A stretch of DNA of 47,927 nt from a virus. The stretch covers positions 1 to 47,927 of the IMG/VR virus record IMGVR_UViG_3300009026_000015, one strand, 5' to 3'. Shown piece after piece: positions 7,384-14,283 of this stretch. How positions within the stretch are numbered: the first letter of the stretch is position 1; each line of letters starts with the position of its first letter. The notes under the pieces were generated by a model that worked only from the letters and a program-made list of their open reading frames with translations, was not told the origin of the DNA and made no database searches. The position numbers and the translations under genes are program-made.

Positions 7384-8861
7384 TGGCTGTACGGATTTCT
7401 GTACACCTTCGGCGCGGGCCTGTCACCCTCAGTGCGCTTCGGTGGCTTGGTCAGGCGCAGTAGGCCCTTGTCCATGAGGACGCGGATCGCCTGCGTGGTC
7501 TGGTCGACGTGGTCGTCGTGCTTGATGCTGCGCTCGCCTGTGAAGCTGCATAGCTGGTGGATGACCGGCTCGCACCACGAGCGTGGCTTGCCGGGCTTCT
7601 TGTCGCTCTCGGGCATCCAGACGCGTCGCTGCGCGAAGATGGGCGATGCTATGTGCAGGCGTGACAGTTTGTCGGCGCGTCCGGGGTTGTATGCGAATGC
7701 CTGTATGCCCTGACGGTCGAGCATCTGGCGCAACGATATGCCGCTGCCCTTGTCCTCGATCAGGAGCAGGTCGGGCTTACGCCCCGATGACATGGGCTTG
7801 GCGCTGCCGAACATGGGCTTGATCAGTGCCACGTCCTCGTCGTCGCCGTAGCGCACCTCGAGCTCCTTCTTGACGCGCTTCATGAGGTCGGGCAGGCCGA
7901 GGTGATCCTCCCAGCAGTCGAGCAGGATGATGTGGCTCATCTCCTTGTACGTGAACAGGCCCCACACGCCGCACGCCGTCGGGTCGGGGTCGCCCTTACG
8001 GTCGAGGCTCTTCTCGGTGTAGGCCGTGTCGAGTGACATGATGATGAAGTCGAGCTTGGGCAGCGCCTTGGCTGCAGGCCACAGGTTGATCCAACTGCGC
8101 TGGATGATGCCGCTCTCTTCGGGGTCGATCAGCTCGCCGTACAGCTCCTGCCTGCCCAGCGTCGTGCCCTCGTACTGCACGAGGTTGTCGAAGAAGGTGT
8201 CCGGCAGGTTCGCCCTGTTGTCGTACGTCGAGCCGCGAACGATGATGCGGCTGGCCTTCGGCGTCGTCAGCGTGCGGATCAGCTCCTTTGGCTTGGGCGT
8301 CGTGGTCCACAGCACCTGCGGCCGAGGGCCGAGGCGCATGCCCATCATGAGCATGTCCCACGTCTCCTCGTCGTACTGCCACGCGGCAAGCTCGTCGCAC
8401 CATGCGCGACAGTGCTGCGGACCGCGAAGCCGCTCGGGCTTCTCTGCAGTAAATCCGCGTATGGTGCAGATGTTGCCAGCCGCGTTGTACATCTTGATGA
8501 CGTTGTCTGACTTGTTGTAATCTGCAAGTAGCTCGGACGGCAGTACGTTGAGGATGCCCGCAGGCCCCTCGAAGCAGGTGAACTTGACGTCCTGATAGGT
8601 CGGTGCGATGACGCAGCTATCGAAGCCGCTCTCGTCCTCGAAGACTGCGCGTGCCAACCATTCGCTTCCCACTCTGGTTTTTCCGAACCCTCGGCCTGCC
8701 AGCACGCCCAGCTCTGTCCAGTCGGTGCGCGGCACGAACTGATTGGCGCGTGCGGTCTTGCGCCAGCGATGCTGCCAGTCGAGGTGCACGCGCTGCATGG
8801 GCGTGAGGCCCTCCACGGTCACGCGATTGAACAGGTCAACGATGTCGTGCTGCGGGGCCAT
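7380..8861 (-). CDS. terL: Terminase large subunit (packaging ATPase-nuclease)
   Basis: The motor cuts concatemeric DNA and pumps it into the prohead. The Walker A motif is in GVLAGRGFGKTRVGSEWLAR (about residues 50-70), followed by CVIAPTYQD, and the Walker B-like acidic site in RAWCDELAAW. The RNase H-like nuclease domain shows IIMSLDTAYTEKS (first catalytic Asp) and LLLIEDKGSG (second acidic cluster). At 493 aa it has the normal length for this family. It starts at 8861 with a TGATG overlap with the small subunit and ends overlapping the portal start. Confidence 0.93.
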   Translation of the reverse strand: MAPQHDIVDLFNRVTVEGLTPMQRVHLDWQHRWRKTARANQFVPRTDWTELGVLAGRGFGKTRVGSEWLARAVFEDESGFDSCVIAPTYQDVKFTCFEGPAGILNVLPSELLADYNKSDNVIKMYNAAGNICTIRGFTAEKPERLRGPQHCRAWCDELAAWQYDEETWDMLMMGMRLGPRPQVLWTTTPKPKELIRTLTTPKASRIIVRGSTYDNRANLPDTFFDNLVQYEGTTLGRQELYGELIDPEESGIIQRSWINLWPAAKALPKLDFIIMSLDTAYTEKSLDRKGDPDPTACGVWGLFTYKEMSHIILLDCWEDHLGLPDLMKRVKKELEVRYGDDEDVALIKPMFGSAKPMSSGRKPDLLLIEDKGSGISLRQMLDRQGIQAFAYNPGRADKLSRLHIASPIFAQRRVWMPESDKKPGKPRSWCEPVIHQLCSFTGERSIKHDDHVDQTTQAIRVLMDKGLLRLTKPPKRTEGDRPAPKVYRNPYSQ

Positions 8862-9364
8862 CAGGCTTCCGCGTCAGTCTCGTCAGCGCCCGGCTGCTGC
8901 GCCACCATGCTTGATAGCAATTTGGTCAGTGCGATGTTGTCGACGTTCGCGTCGATCTTGAGCGTCTCGTTTTCCTTGTTGCCGATGCTCAGTGTTGCAG
9001 CGTCGCCGTACTTCTTCGGTACGAGCTTCGACAGCACCCACTTGCGTGCGTCGATCTGCAGGCGCTGCTTTGCGACGGCCGTGCTGTCGCCTGCGGCTAT
9101 CTCTGCGTCTGCGATTTCGAGGATCTCGTCGGCCTTGTGCTCGAGGCCAGCCGACCGAGCTTCCGCGTATTGTATGCGAAACCCGATGTGGTCGTCATTG
9201 CCGATCCAGCGCAGCACGGTGATCAGGTGCGGCATGCCAGCGTCACGACAGATCGAGCGCAGGCTCTCACCCTCGCTCAAGCGCTCGCATATGACGGCGC
9301 ACAAATCTTCTGAATACAGAGACGGACGGCCGTTAGGCTTCTTCACTTTAGGCACTGTGCTCAT
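8861..9364 (-). CDS. terS: Terminase small subunit (DNA recognition)
   Basis: The product begins KVKKPNGRPSLYSEDLCAVI, with the short basic NGRPSLY segment and a helix-turn-helix (ERLSEGESLRSICRDAGMPH) typical of Sf6/P22-like terminase small subunits. A helical oligomerisation core (AEARSAGLEHKADEILEIAD and onward) with DARKWVLSKLVPKKYGD follows. It would bind the pac or cos site and load the large subunit. It is the first gene of the leftward late unit, just downstream of the divergent control region. Confidence 0.9.
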   Translation of the reverse strand: MSTVPKVKKPNGRPSLYSEDLCAVICERLSEGESLRSICRDAGMPHLITVLRWIGNDDHIGFRIQYAEARSAGLEHKADEILEIADAEIAAGDSTAVAKQRLQIDARKWVLSKLVPKKYGDAATLSIGNKENETLKIDANVDNIALTKLLSSMVAQQPGADETDAEA

Positions 9365-9411
9365 CCGTCTGCATGCTCCGCTCTATTAGGCAGTACTACC
9401 AGTAAGCGCGC

Positions 9412-9440
9412 AACATACGCTTTGCGAAACATCCTGACAA
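9412..9440 (-). promoter_or_regulatory. Candidate sigma-70 promoter for the late operon
   Basis: On the minus strand TTGTCA (9440-9435) and TATGTT (9417-9412) are separated by exactly 17 bases. They lie about 50 nt upstream of the terminase small-subunit start. The match is decent, not perfect. A second TTGACC (near 9477) has no good -10 partner. Confidence 0.45.
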
Positions 9441-9530
9441 GGGGTGCCATCAAATTTACATCACGAGGGGGTCAACTTTTCCTCACCGCAACGCAACGCA
9501 CAACGCGTGCAACATGCAACGCGAGAGGGC

Positions 9531-9547
9531 CTAGAACGTAGTTCTAG
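9531..9547. repeat. Perfect 7-bp inverted repeat in the control region
   Basis: CTAGAAC (9531-9537) and GTTCTAG (9541-9547) flank a three-base spacer. With an interrupted GGC/GCC outside, a longer hairpin is possible. No U-run follows on either strand, so an operator is more likely than a terminator. Confidence 0.5.
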
Positions 9548-9664
9548 AGGCCTACTCCACGTTGCAGGTGGCGTTGCAGCTGCAACACGAACTAAATGGT
9601 GCACCGTGTTGCACCGCGTTGCACGTCCTGAGACACTAGCATTTCTGCGGTACTGGTAATAAAC

Positions 9665-9713
9665 TACTCGTGTTGCATCGCGTTGCACTACCCTCTTATC
9701 TGCAACACGAGTA
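9665..9713. repeat. 13-bp perfect inverted repeat containing the GTTGCA motif
   Basis: TACTCGTGTTGCA (9665-9677) is repeated in inverse as TGCAACACGAGTA (9701-9713). The left arm overlaps the second copy of the 19-bp direct repeat. It lies immediately upstream of the first early promoter, a suitable place for a regulator or replication initiator to bind. Confidence 0.6.
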
Positions 9714-9741
9714 AAATAATGCACGTGTTGCAAAATAATTG

Positions 9742-9770
9742 TTGACCTACCCTCAAACCCGCCGTAAGAG
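9742..9770 (+). promoter_or_regulatory. Early promoter P1 with ACCCTC/GAGGGT dyad
   Basis: TTGACC (9742-9747), a 17-base spacer and TAAGAG (9765-9770) form a sigma-70-like promoter for the gene at 9805. The spacer begins a dyad, ACCCTC at 9749-9754 with GAGGGT at 9768-9773, shared with promoter P2 at 13793. GGGTGCATCAGCAAC follows, the common start of the early leaders. Confidence 0.55.
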
Positions 9771-9804
9771 GGTGCATCAGCAACGAAGACACGGAGTAAA
9801 TAAC

Positions 9805-10140
9805 ATGACCGATTTCGATACCCGCCTTGATCAATATGCCGCTGAAGATGCTAAGCTTCGCGCAGAGTATGCCGCCGAAGGTCTTTACAAGAAGCTTATC
9901 GCCGACCTCGTTGTCATCGAAGACCGCGTTAACGCAGAGCGCCGCGCCGCTGGTAAGTTTGATTTCTTTTATCTTACCGACGAGAGCTGCGACCTTGAGA
10001 ACATCGAGGGTCAAGGTCTGGTCGAAAACAGCGTTGAGTATTGGGACGCATTGCGCTTTGCCGCTGCATGCGCTGCTGGCGGTCGCGGTGAAGAAGAACG
10101 CTTCGATGTAAACGCCGCACTTGGCTATGTTATTTATTAA
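9805..10140 (+). CDS. First early protein, small and strongly acidic (111 aa)
   Basis: I recognise no family. This is the first rightward gene, behind promoter P1 and a leader with ATCAGCAAC (9776-9784) and CGGAG before ATG at 9805. I count 24 Asp/Glu against 12 Lys/Arg in 111 residues. It starts MTDFDTRLDQYAAEDAKLRA and is probably helical. Codons end in T more often than in neighbouring genes, as in the gene at 24279. A UUCG-loop hairpin follows 7 nt after the stop. Early, strongly expressed acidic phage proteins often bind or mimic DNA-binding targets in the host; that is only inference here. Confidence 0.75.
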   Translation: MTDFDTRLDQYAAEDAKLRAEYAAEGLYKKLIADLVVIEDRVNAERRAAGKFDFFYLTDESCDLENIEGQGLVENSVEYWDALRFAAACAAGGRGEEERFDVNAALGYVIY

Positions 10141-10147
10141 ACCCAAC

Positions 10148-10165
10148 GGGGAGCTTCGGCTCCCC
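10148..10165 (+). terminator. GC-rich hairpin with UUCG tetraloop
   Basis: GGGGAGC (10148-10154), loop TTCG, GCTCCCC (10159-10165) form a perfect 7-bp stem right after the first early gene. No U-run follows, so it may attenuate transcription or stabilise the upstream mRNA end. A near-identical hairpin follows the gene at 24279. Confidence 0.55.
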
Positions 10166-10192
10166 ACCACATCAGCAACAGGAGTACACAAC

Positions 10193-10615
10193 ATGACTAA
10201 CCGCCCTTGGATCGCAGAACGCACCGCAGAGATCAATCTCGATGCAGACGCCATCAGCAACCTCAAAGTCGGCGACGGCGTGAGCGTATCGGTCTGGACC
10301 GACATCGACGCATACACCATCGTCAAGAAGACACCCACCACCATCACGCTGCGCGCAGACGACGCAGTGCTCATCAACCACGACGACTTGAACTTCGTAG
10401 CAGGCGGCTTCCTCGCACACTGCGACAACCAGTCCGACCAGCGTTACGAGTACGCATCGAACCCAGACGGTTACGAGATCAAGATCTCGCTGCGCCGCTG
10501 GAACGACGAGGAAGGCAACGAGCGTCGCAAGTGGAAGCGCGTACGCACTGGCACCTTCGAGCAGGGCGGCAACGCCTACGCCGGTCGCCGCAAGTTCCAC
10601 GACTTCAACTTCTAA
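10193..10615 (+). CDS. Hypothetical early protein (140 aa)
   Basis: The function is unknown. The start at 10193 follows the repeated leader (ATCAGCAAC at 10171-10179, CAGGAG). The N-terminal half has a beta-rich pattern (LKVGDGVSVSVWTDIDAYTI) that resembles small barrel domains. The C-terminal half is basic (EGNERRKWKRVRTGTFEQGG) and ends with Tyr/Phe-rich RRKFHDFNF. The TGTFEQGGNA segment is nearly repeated in the next protein. Codons are strongly C-ending. Confidence 0.7.
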   Translation: MTNRPWIAERTAEINLDADAISNLKVGDGVSVSVWTDIDAYTIVKKTPTTITLRADDAVLINHDDLNFVAGGFLAHCDNQSDQRYEYASNPDGYEIKISLRRWNDEEGNERRKWKRVRTGTFEQGGNAYAGRRKFHDFNF

Positions 10616-10639
10616 CCATCAGCAACAGGAGCACACGAC

Positions 10640-10894
10640 ATGACTATCATCACACAAGCAATCGAGACGAAGTACATCAAGGCATCCAACGTACGTGGCG
10701 CACGCATCAAGGCCACCGCACTGGCTGGCAGCCTGACCGTCGGCTACGACTGGGAACTCGACGCCGCAGGCAACCACGCGGCCGCAGCGCAGGCGCTCAT
10801 CGCACGTCTCGAATGGACTGGCACGTTTGCCCAAGGCGGCAATGCTGCGGGCAACGGCTACGTCTTTGTCAACATCGAAGGAGCGCTGGCATGA
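10640..10894 (+). CDS. Hypothetical early protein (84 aa)
   Basis: A small protein of unknown function behind another copy of the leader (ATCAGCAAC at 10618-10626). It has an N-terminal beta segment (KYIKASNVRGARIKATA), a helix rich in Ala (NHAAAAQALIARLEW) and a C-terminal TGTFAQGGNAAGNGYVFV that parallels the upstream protein. Proteins of this general pattern are common in phages of aquatic bacteria, but I know no role. Its stop overlaps the start of the next gene. Confidence 0.7.
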   Translation: MTIITQAIETKYIKASNVRGARIKATALAGSLTVGYDWELDAAGNHAAAAQALIARLEWTGTFAQGGNAAGNGYVFVNIEGALA

Positions 10895-11082
10895 CTGACT
10901 TCATAGTACAGGACCACGGCAGCATCATAATCCTTGTGCCACAGACCACTGTGGCCAAGGAGTGGGCAGACGAGCGCTTTCCCGAGGACGCGGCGAACTG
11001 GGCCAACGGCACGGTCATCGAGCGCTGCTACTTCAAACCGGTCTACGCGGGCATCATCGCCGACGGCCTGACCATCAGCTAA
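10891..11082 (+). CDS. Hypothetical early protein (63 aa)
   Basis: ATG at 10891 overlaps the TGA of the preceding gene (ATGA) and is preceded by GAAGGAG. The product begins MTDFIVQDHGSIIILVPQTT and contains WADERFPEDAANWANG, a segment that looks like a folded domain of mixed alpha/beta type. No family is recognised. Confidence 0.65.
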   Translation: MTDFIVQDHGSIIILVPQTTVAKEWADERFPEDAANWANGTVIERCYFKPVYAGIIADGLTIS

Positions 11083-11094
11083 GGAGCACATCAC

Positions 11095-11193
11095 ATGAGC
11101 ATCGCACACATCGGCAGCACGACGTTCTTCCTCGTCGCCCTCGCCATCGCAGTCATAGCACTCGTCAAGACACTAGAAGGACCACGCACATGA
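11095..11193 (+). CDS. Single-pass membrane peptide (32 aa)
   Basis: A short frame with a good ribosome site (AAGGAG, 8 nt) and an ATGA overlap with the next gene. It encodes MSIAHIGSTTFFLVALAIAV followed by IALVKTLEGPRT, one hydrophobic helix with a charged C-terminus. Early phage membrane peptides of this size often act on the host envelope or on superinfection, but nothing here specifies a role. Confidence 0.55.
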   Translation: MSIAHIGSTTFFLVALAIAVIALVKTLEGPRT

Positions 11194-11459
11194 AAAGATA
11201 TGAACTAACGCACAACATCACGACGGCCGAGGACAGTGAGGTGCTGGGCAACTGGCTGCTGCATGCGGCCGAGGAGCGCGCCGTGAGCTTCGCACAGGAC
11301 GCAACCGACGGTCAGCGCCGTCTGGTGGCCGACCTGTTTCACATAGCCGCTGACGCCTTCGACAGCGCCGCTGACTTGTCGGCGGAGCATCCTCGGCAGG
11401 AGCATTATGCCAACCGAGCGCACTGGATACGCAAGCGCGCAGAGGGGATAACGTCATGA
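11190..11459 (+). CDS. Hypothetical helical early protein (89 aa)
   Basis: Coupled to the membrane peptide by ATGA at 11190 and to the next gene by ATGA at 11456. Sequence such as GNWLLHAAEERAVSFAQD and FHIAADAFDSAADLSAEHP predicts a helical, mildly acidic protein with several His residues. No family is recognised. Confidence 0.65.
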   Translation: MKRYELTHNITTAEDSEVLGNWLLHAAEERAVSFAQDATDGQRRLVADLFHIAADAFDSAADLSAEHPRQEHYANRAHWIRKRAEGITS

Positions 11460-11731
11460 GCACGCAAGATGTAGCCGAGGGCTACAATCACCCATTCCCT
11501 AGACCCCCTCGATGGATCGACACCCTGACGCCGCAGACGTTAAAGTACGTGACAAAACTGCGTGCCAAGGTCGATAGGCTGCAACACCGCATCGACATAC
11601 TTGAGGGCCAGATCGCAAGGGATGCGGGCGAGGTCGCAAAGGCCGAAGTCACCACGCGTAACTTCCAATATGAGATCCTGCGCCTGAAGCATGAGAACGC
11701 CGAACTTAGATCTCGGGGAGACGCAAAATAA
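11456..11731 (+). CDS. Coiled-coil early protein (91 aa)
   Basis: A Pro-rich start (HPFPRPPRW) is followed by a long heptad pattern from residue 35 on (LRAKVDRLQHRIDILEGQIA, then FQYEILRLKHENAELRS). This is a clear coiled coil, so the protein probably oligomerises. Function unknown. Promoter P3 follows directly after its stop. Confidence 0.65.
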   Translation: MSTQDVAEGYNHPFPRPPRWIDTLTPQTLKYVTKLRAKVDRLQHRIDILEGQIARDAGEVAKAEVTTRNFQYEILRLKHENAELRSRGDAK

Positions 11732-11734
11732 ATG

Positions 11735-11763
11735 TTGCAATAGCGTATTGCAGCGTTTAAGGG
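11735..11763 (+). promoter_or_regulatory. Early promoter P3 with TGCAATA-GCG-TATTGCA operator
   Basis: TTGCAA (11735-11740), 17 bases, TAAGGG (11758-11763). The -35 and spacer contain a perfect dyad TGCAATA-GCG-TATTGCA (11736-11752), so a dimeric regulator bound there would block or recruit RNA polymerase. The same TGCAA-N7-TTGCA arrangement recurs in P4 and P5. Confidence 0.6.
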
Positions 11764-11793
11764 TACCTCATCAGCAACAAGGAGCACACCGAC

Positions 11794-12030
11794 ATGACCG
11801 CACGTAAATCACTCGAAGCCATCCTCGACACCCGCCGCGACAGCCGCGAAGATCGTGACTACGCAAACTTCCTTCGCTCTGCCAAGCGCGAAGAGGAAGC
11901 GGAGGAACAGATCGGCACGCTCGTCCGCGACGGCGTCACTGTCCATTACGTTTTCCCCGACGGCGGCAAGTACCGCGAGGGCAACCGCATCGAGCTGGTT
12001 CAGCACCTCATCCGCAACCGCTACGCATAA
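11794..12030 (+). CDS. Hypothetical early protein (78 aa)
   Basis: First gene behind promoter P3, with leader ATCAGCAAC (11770-11778) and AAGGAG. It is a highly charged protein: residues 1-40 are an Arg/Asp/Glu-rich helix (ILDTRRDSREDRDYANFLRS), followed by a short beta part (TVHYVFPDGGKYREGN). No family is recognised. Confidence 0.65.
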   Translation: MTARKSLEAILDTRRDSREDRDYANFLRSAKREEEAEEQIGTLVRDGVTVHYVFPDGGKYREGNRIELVQHLIRNRYA

Positions 12031-12055
12031 CCATCAGCAACAAGGAGCACACGAC

Positions 12056-12283
12056 ATGACCACCTTAGCCAGAGCACAACGCGCCATCGACAAGGCCCGC
12101 ATACCCCTCGAGCTCGTTCGCGGCGAGGGCTGCCATTACTTCGTCTATGACGCCCGTGGCCCCAACTACGACACGCTGTCTGTCATGATCCCGTACACCA
12201 AAATGTACACCGCCAAGGAGTGGGTCAACCAAGCTGGTCTGGCGCACATCGAGATCGAAAAACGCATCAAGAGAGGATACTGA
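12056..12283 (+). CDS. Hypothetical early protein (75 aa)
   Basis: It starts behind a leader copy (ATCAGCAAC at 12033-12041, AAGGAG, ACATG). The sequence ARAQRAIDKARIPLELVRGE followed by CHYFVYDARGPNYDTLSV looks like a small alpha-beta domain in which a helix packs on a short sheet. Phages carry many such unnamed early proteins; no role is assigned. Confidence 0.65.
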   Translation: MTTLARAQRAIDKARIPLELVRGEGCHYFVYDARGPNYDTLSVMIPYTKMYTAKEWVNQAGLAHIEIEKRIKRGY

Positions 12284-12285
12284 TC

Positions 12286-12549
12286 ATGATTAAACCAATC
12301 ATCAACAACAACGGCAGCAGCGCCCTCGAACTGATCGACGCCCGCCGCAACGCGATGGACGCACTGCTTGAGGCCATCGACGCCCTCAAGCACGTCGCAC
12401 CCAACGGTCGCGACTACCCCGGTCACTACGACCGCTGCATCGCCGACCGTGAGACCCACTTCGACCGACTGACTGCATTGCACGCACTGCGTGAGGAGCT
12501 GCTCGACGAGGCACTACACATTCAACAACAGGAGAAGACCAATGACTAA
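12286..12549 (+). CDS. Hypothetical helical early protein (87 aa)
   Basis: ATG at 12286 follows GAGAGGA. The product is mainly helical (ELIDARRNAMDALLEAIDAL) with a His/Asp-rich middle (GRDYPGHYDRCIADRETHFD) and a Gln-rich end. It overlaps the next gene by 8 nt. No family is recognised. Confidence 0.65.
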   Translation: MIKPIINNNGSSALELIDARRNAMDALLEAIDALKHVAPNGRDYPGHYDRCIADRETHFDRLTALHALREELLDEALHIQQQEKTND

Positions 12550-12736
12550 TACACCAGTATTTCCACGTCCGGATCACGACTACCAAGGCATGACCCTGCG
12601 CGACTATTTCGCGGGACAGGCGCTTACTGCCCTTATCGCAGAGGCGTATAGTGCCGATGGTACTTTAGACCTCAGTGACGTAGTTCCATTTGCATATAGC
12701 TTCGCTGACGACATGATTACCCAGAGGCACGACTGA
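12542..12736 (+). CDS. Hypothetical early protein (64 aa)
   Basis: The start at 12542 is preceded by CAGGAGAAGACC and overlaps the previous stop. It contains the segment GMTLRDYFAGQALTALIAEA, a short motif frequent in small phage proteins (MTLRDYFAAQAL-like), then an acidic tail with aromatic residues. Function unknown. Confidence 0.7.
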   Translation: MTNTPVFPRPDHDYQGMTLRDYFAGQALTALIAEAYSADGTLDLSDVVPFAYSFADDMITQRHD

Positions 12737-12737
12737 C

Positions 12738-13115
12738 ATGACATCCCGCCGCCTGACCGACATGAGCGACGGAGCCATTGGTAGCATGTACCGCGCCAAT
12801 AAGATCTACAGCTCGCCCGCATCCACGGCCAAGCACGGCACAATCATCTCCGTGCATCACAACGGCAGGCGGATAGCCATGCAGGCAAAGCCCATCGCAC
12901 CAGTGGCCGACTACGAGGCGTGGCTTCGAGGTCGCAACTACCGCCAGTTCAGTTGCCCTCACAACAGAAGGGCCAGAGACGGTGCCGCGCTGCGGCGCAT
13001 CGTCATCATGCGCAGGCAAGGCTCGACATGGAAAGAGTGTGGTGAGGCGCTGGGCATAACGGGTAACGCCGCCAAAGCTTGGGTAGAGTTCCTGCCCTTT
13101 GAACTATCAATCTAA
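12738..13115 (+). CDS. Helix-turn-helix early protein, possible regulator (125 aa)
   Basis: The C-terminal region RRIVIMRRQGSTWKECGEAL followed by GITGNAAKAWVEFLP has the spacing of a helix-turn-helix (strongly basic first helix, Gly turn, recognition helix). The N-terminal half is basic, with HNGRRIAMQAKP. It could regulate the early promoters or terminate host transcription. ATG at 12738 is one base after the previous stop. Confidence 0.65.
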   Translation: MTSRRLTDMSDGAIGSMYRANKIYSSPASTAKHGTIISVHHNGRRIAMQAKPIAPVADYEAWLRGRNYRQFSCPHNRRARDGAALRRIVIMRRQGSTWKECGEALGITGNAAKAWVEFLPFELSI

Positions 13116-13126
13116 GGAGAAGACCA

Positions 13127-13789
13127 ATGAGCATAGCAGAGAAAAAAGTATTAGAGCACCTGACCAACACAGGCGCAGCCACTAAGCTTGAGCTTAAGGA
13201 AGCCACAGGCCACGGCAAGGATCATGTGCAGGCTGCCATAACTAAGCTTGTCGCGCAGGGTCGTGTGCAGGCCACAGCAGCACGCAAGAAGCACAACTCC
13301 AACCGCAACCACGTGGTGTACGCCGCGTTGAAGGTTGTCCCGCAGCCGGTGGCCGAGAAGCCTAAAGTCGCAAGCGTGAACGTGTTCGAGCACCCTGAGA
13401 TCTACACCCGCTTGAATGGGCTGGAAAGCAAGATCGGTCGTCTGAACCACACCATTGAAGACTTGCAGAAAAACATAGCCATTCTGTTACAGCGCGAGGG
13501 GGCGCACAACGCCCGCTTGAACAAAACGATAAAGTACGTCAATGATTTCGACCTTGACCGCATCCGCCTCGACGGCGTTCTGATGGAGCAAGGCAACCGC
13601 ATAAATGGCTTTGTCGGCCGCATGGATGGCTTTGCCGCGCGCCTGACCGCACTGGAGCAGCCGCAGCCTGCAATCGACCCGGTATACGTCGAGATCGAGA
13701 AGGACATTACCGACAAGCTCGGTGGTCAGATCCGCCCAGAGCGCCTGCGCGTCATTATCGAAGAGGTGTACGCCGAACGCGTAAAATAG
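13127..13789 (+). CDS. Winged-helix plus coiled-coil protein (220 aa)
   Basis: Residues 1-70 read as a winged helix: EKKVLEHLTNTGAATKLELK, a recognition region KDHVQAAITKLVAQGRVQAT, and a wing with HNSNRNHVVYAAL. Residues 95-190 form a long coiled coil (LNGLESKIGRLNHTIEDLQK and following). A DNA-binding oligomer is likely, perhaps a transcription factor or nucleoid-type protein. AAGGAG precedes the start. Promoter P2 begins right after its stop. Confidence 0.65.
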   Translation: MSIAEKKVLEHLTNTGAATKLELKEATGHGKDHVQAAITKLVAQGRVQATAARKKHNSNRNHVVYAALKVVPQPVAEKPKVASVNVFEHPEIYTRLNGLESKIGRLNHTIEDLQKNIAILLQREGAHNARLNKTIKYVNDFDLDRIRLDGVLMEQGNRINGFVGRMDGFAARLTALEQPQPAIDPVYVEIEKDITDKLGGQIRPERLRVIIEEVYAERVK

Positions 13790-13792
13790 TTG

Positions 13793-13820
13793 TTGCGTGT
13801 ACCCTCAAACTCTGTATTGA
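13793..13820 (+). promoter_or_regulatory. Early promoter P2 with ACCCTCAA/TTGAGGGT dyad
   Basis: TTGCGT (13793-13798), a 16-base spacer and TATTGA (13815-13820) precede the gene at 13850. A perfect 8-bp dyad, ACCCTCAA (13801-13808) and TTGAGGGT (13817-13824), occupies the spacer and -10, and is shared with P1. It is followed by GCATCAGCAACGAGGAG. Confidence 0.55.
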
Positions 13821-13849
13821 GGGTGCATCAGCAACGAGGAGTACACGAC

Positions 13850-14080
13850 ATGATTAACTGGACTAAAGACGAACGCGTAGCGGCCCTGCTTCCGCAGATC
13901 CTTGCGCACATCAACGAGTGGGAAGAGTTTTCGCTTGAGCACGAGGCGCAGCTTGACCTCATCCGCGACGAGTATCTTAACGACCTGTGGAGAGACTTTC
14001 GCGGCGAGTGCTTTAACGACTTCGACGAGTGGCATTCACAGCCGACCGTTGAAGAGTTCATACATGGGGAGACAGAATAA
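13850..14080 (+). CDS. Small strongly acidic early protein (76 aa)
   Basis: Directly behind promoter P2 and a leader copy (ATCAGCAAC at 13827-13835, GAGGAG). I count 19 Asp/Glu against 5 Lys/Arg in 76 residues, with many Trp/Phe (YLNDLWRDFRGECFNDFDEW). This is the second of three acidic proteins made directly from early promoters. No family is recognised. Its stop overlaps the next ATG (TAATG). Confidence 0.7.
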   Translation: MINWTKDERVAALLPQILAHINEWEEFSLEHEAQLDLIRDEYLNDLWRDFRGECFNDFDEWHSQPTVEEFIHGETE

Positions 14081-14283
14081 TGAGTATTGAAGAGAAACAA
14101 CACGCCGTCGTTCTGCGCGCAGCCGAGCTGCTAAAGGAGCAGGATGCCCTGAAGGCGCAACTTCGTGCCAACGAGGCCACGCTGGTGATTGTCGGCCGCG
14201 AGTACGGCGAGGCCTACAAGATCTGGGGCTTTCGCCCCGAGGTTCTGCGTCAGGCGTGCGTAGCGCGCGGCGTCCTCGCGTGA
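14080..14283 (+). CDS. Small helical protein (67 aa)
   Basis: Coupled to the acidic gene by TAATG at 14080. A helical N-terminal half (QHAVVLRAAELLKEQDALKA) resembles a short coiled coil; the C-terminal half contains GEAYKIWGFRPEVLRQAC. No family is recognised. The stop overlaps the GTG of the next gene (GTGA). Confidence 0.65.
   Translation: MSIEEKQHAVVLRAAELLKEQDALKAQLRANEATLVIVGREYGEAYKIWGFRPEVLRQACVARGVLA

Larger units (their letters stand above)
9480..9738. repeat. Divergent control region with an array of GTTGCA/TGCAAC sites
   Basis: The 440-base gap between the terminase start (9364) and the first early gene (9805) holds no convincing gene. From 9480 to 9738 I count about eleven GTTGCA or TGCAAC hexamers. 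They include a 14-bp palindrome GTTGCAGCTGCAAC at 9573-9586 and a 19-bp direct repeat (GTGTTGCAYCGCGTTGCAC at 9606-9624 and 9670-9688, one mismatch). The density suggests an operator cluster or a replication origin with initiator sites. All within-window promoters of the early unit carry related TTGCA half sites. Confidence 0.65.

Noticed and set aside
9365-9804. Possible tRNA or hidden gene in the control region
   Set aside because: No cloverleaf, anticodon arm or protein frame with a start signal was found; repeats account for the sequence.
10207-11082. A 291-aa plus-strand frame across several early genes
   Set aside because: Arg/His-rich product over real genes with clear starts; only its last 63 codons coincide with the true gene at 10891.
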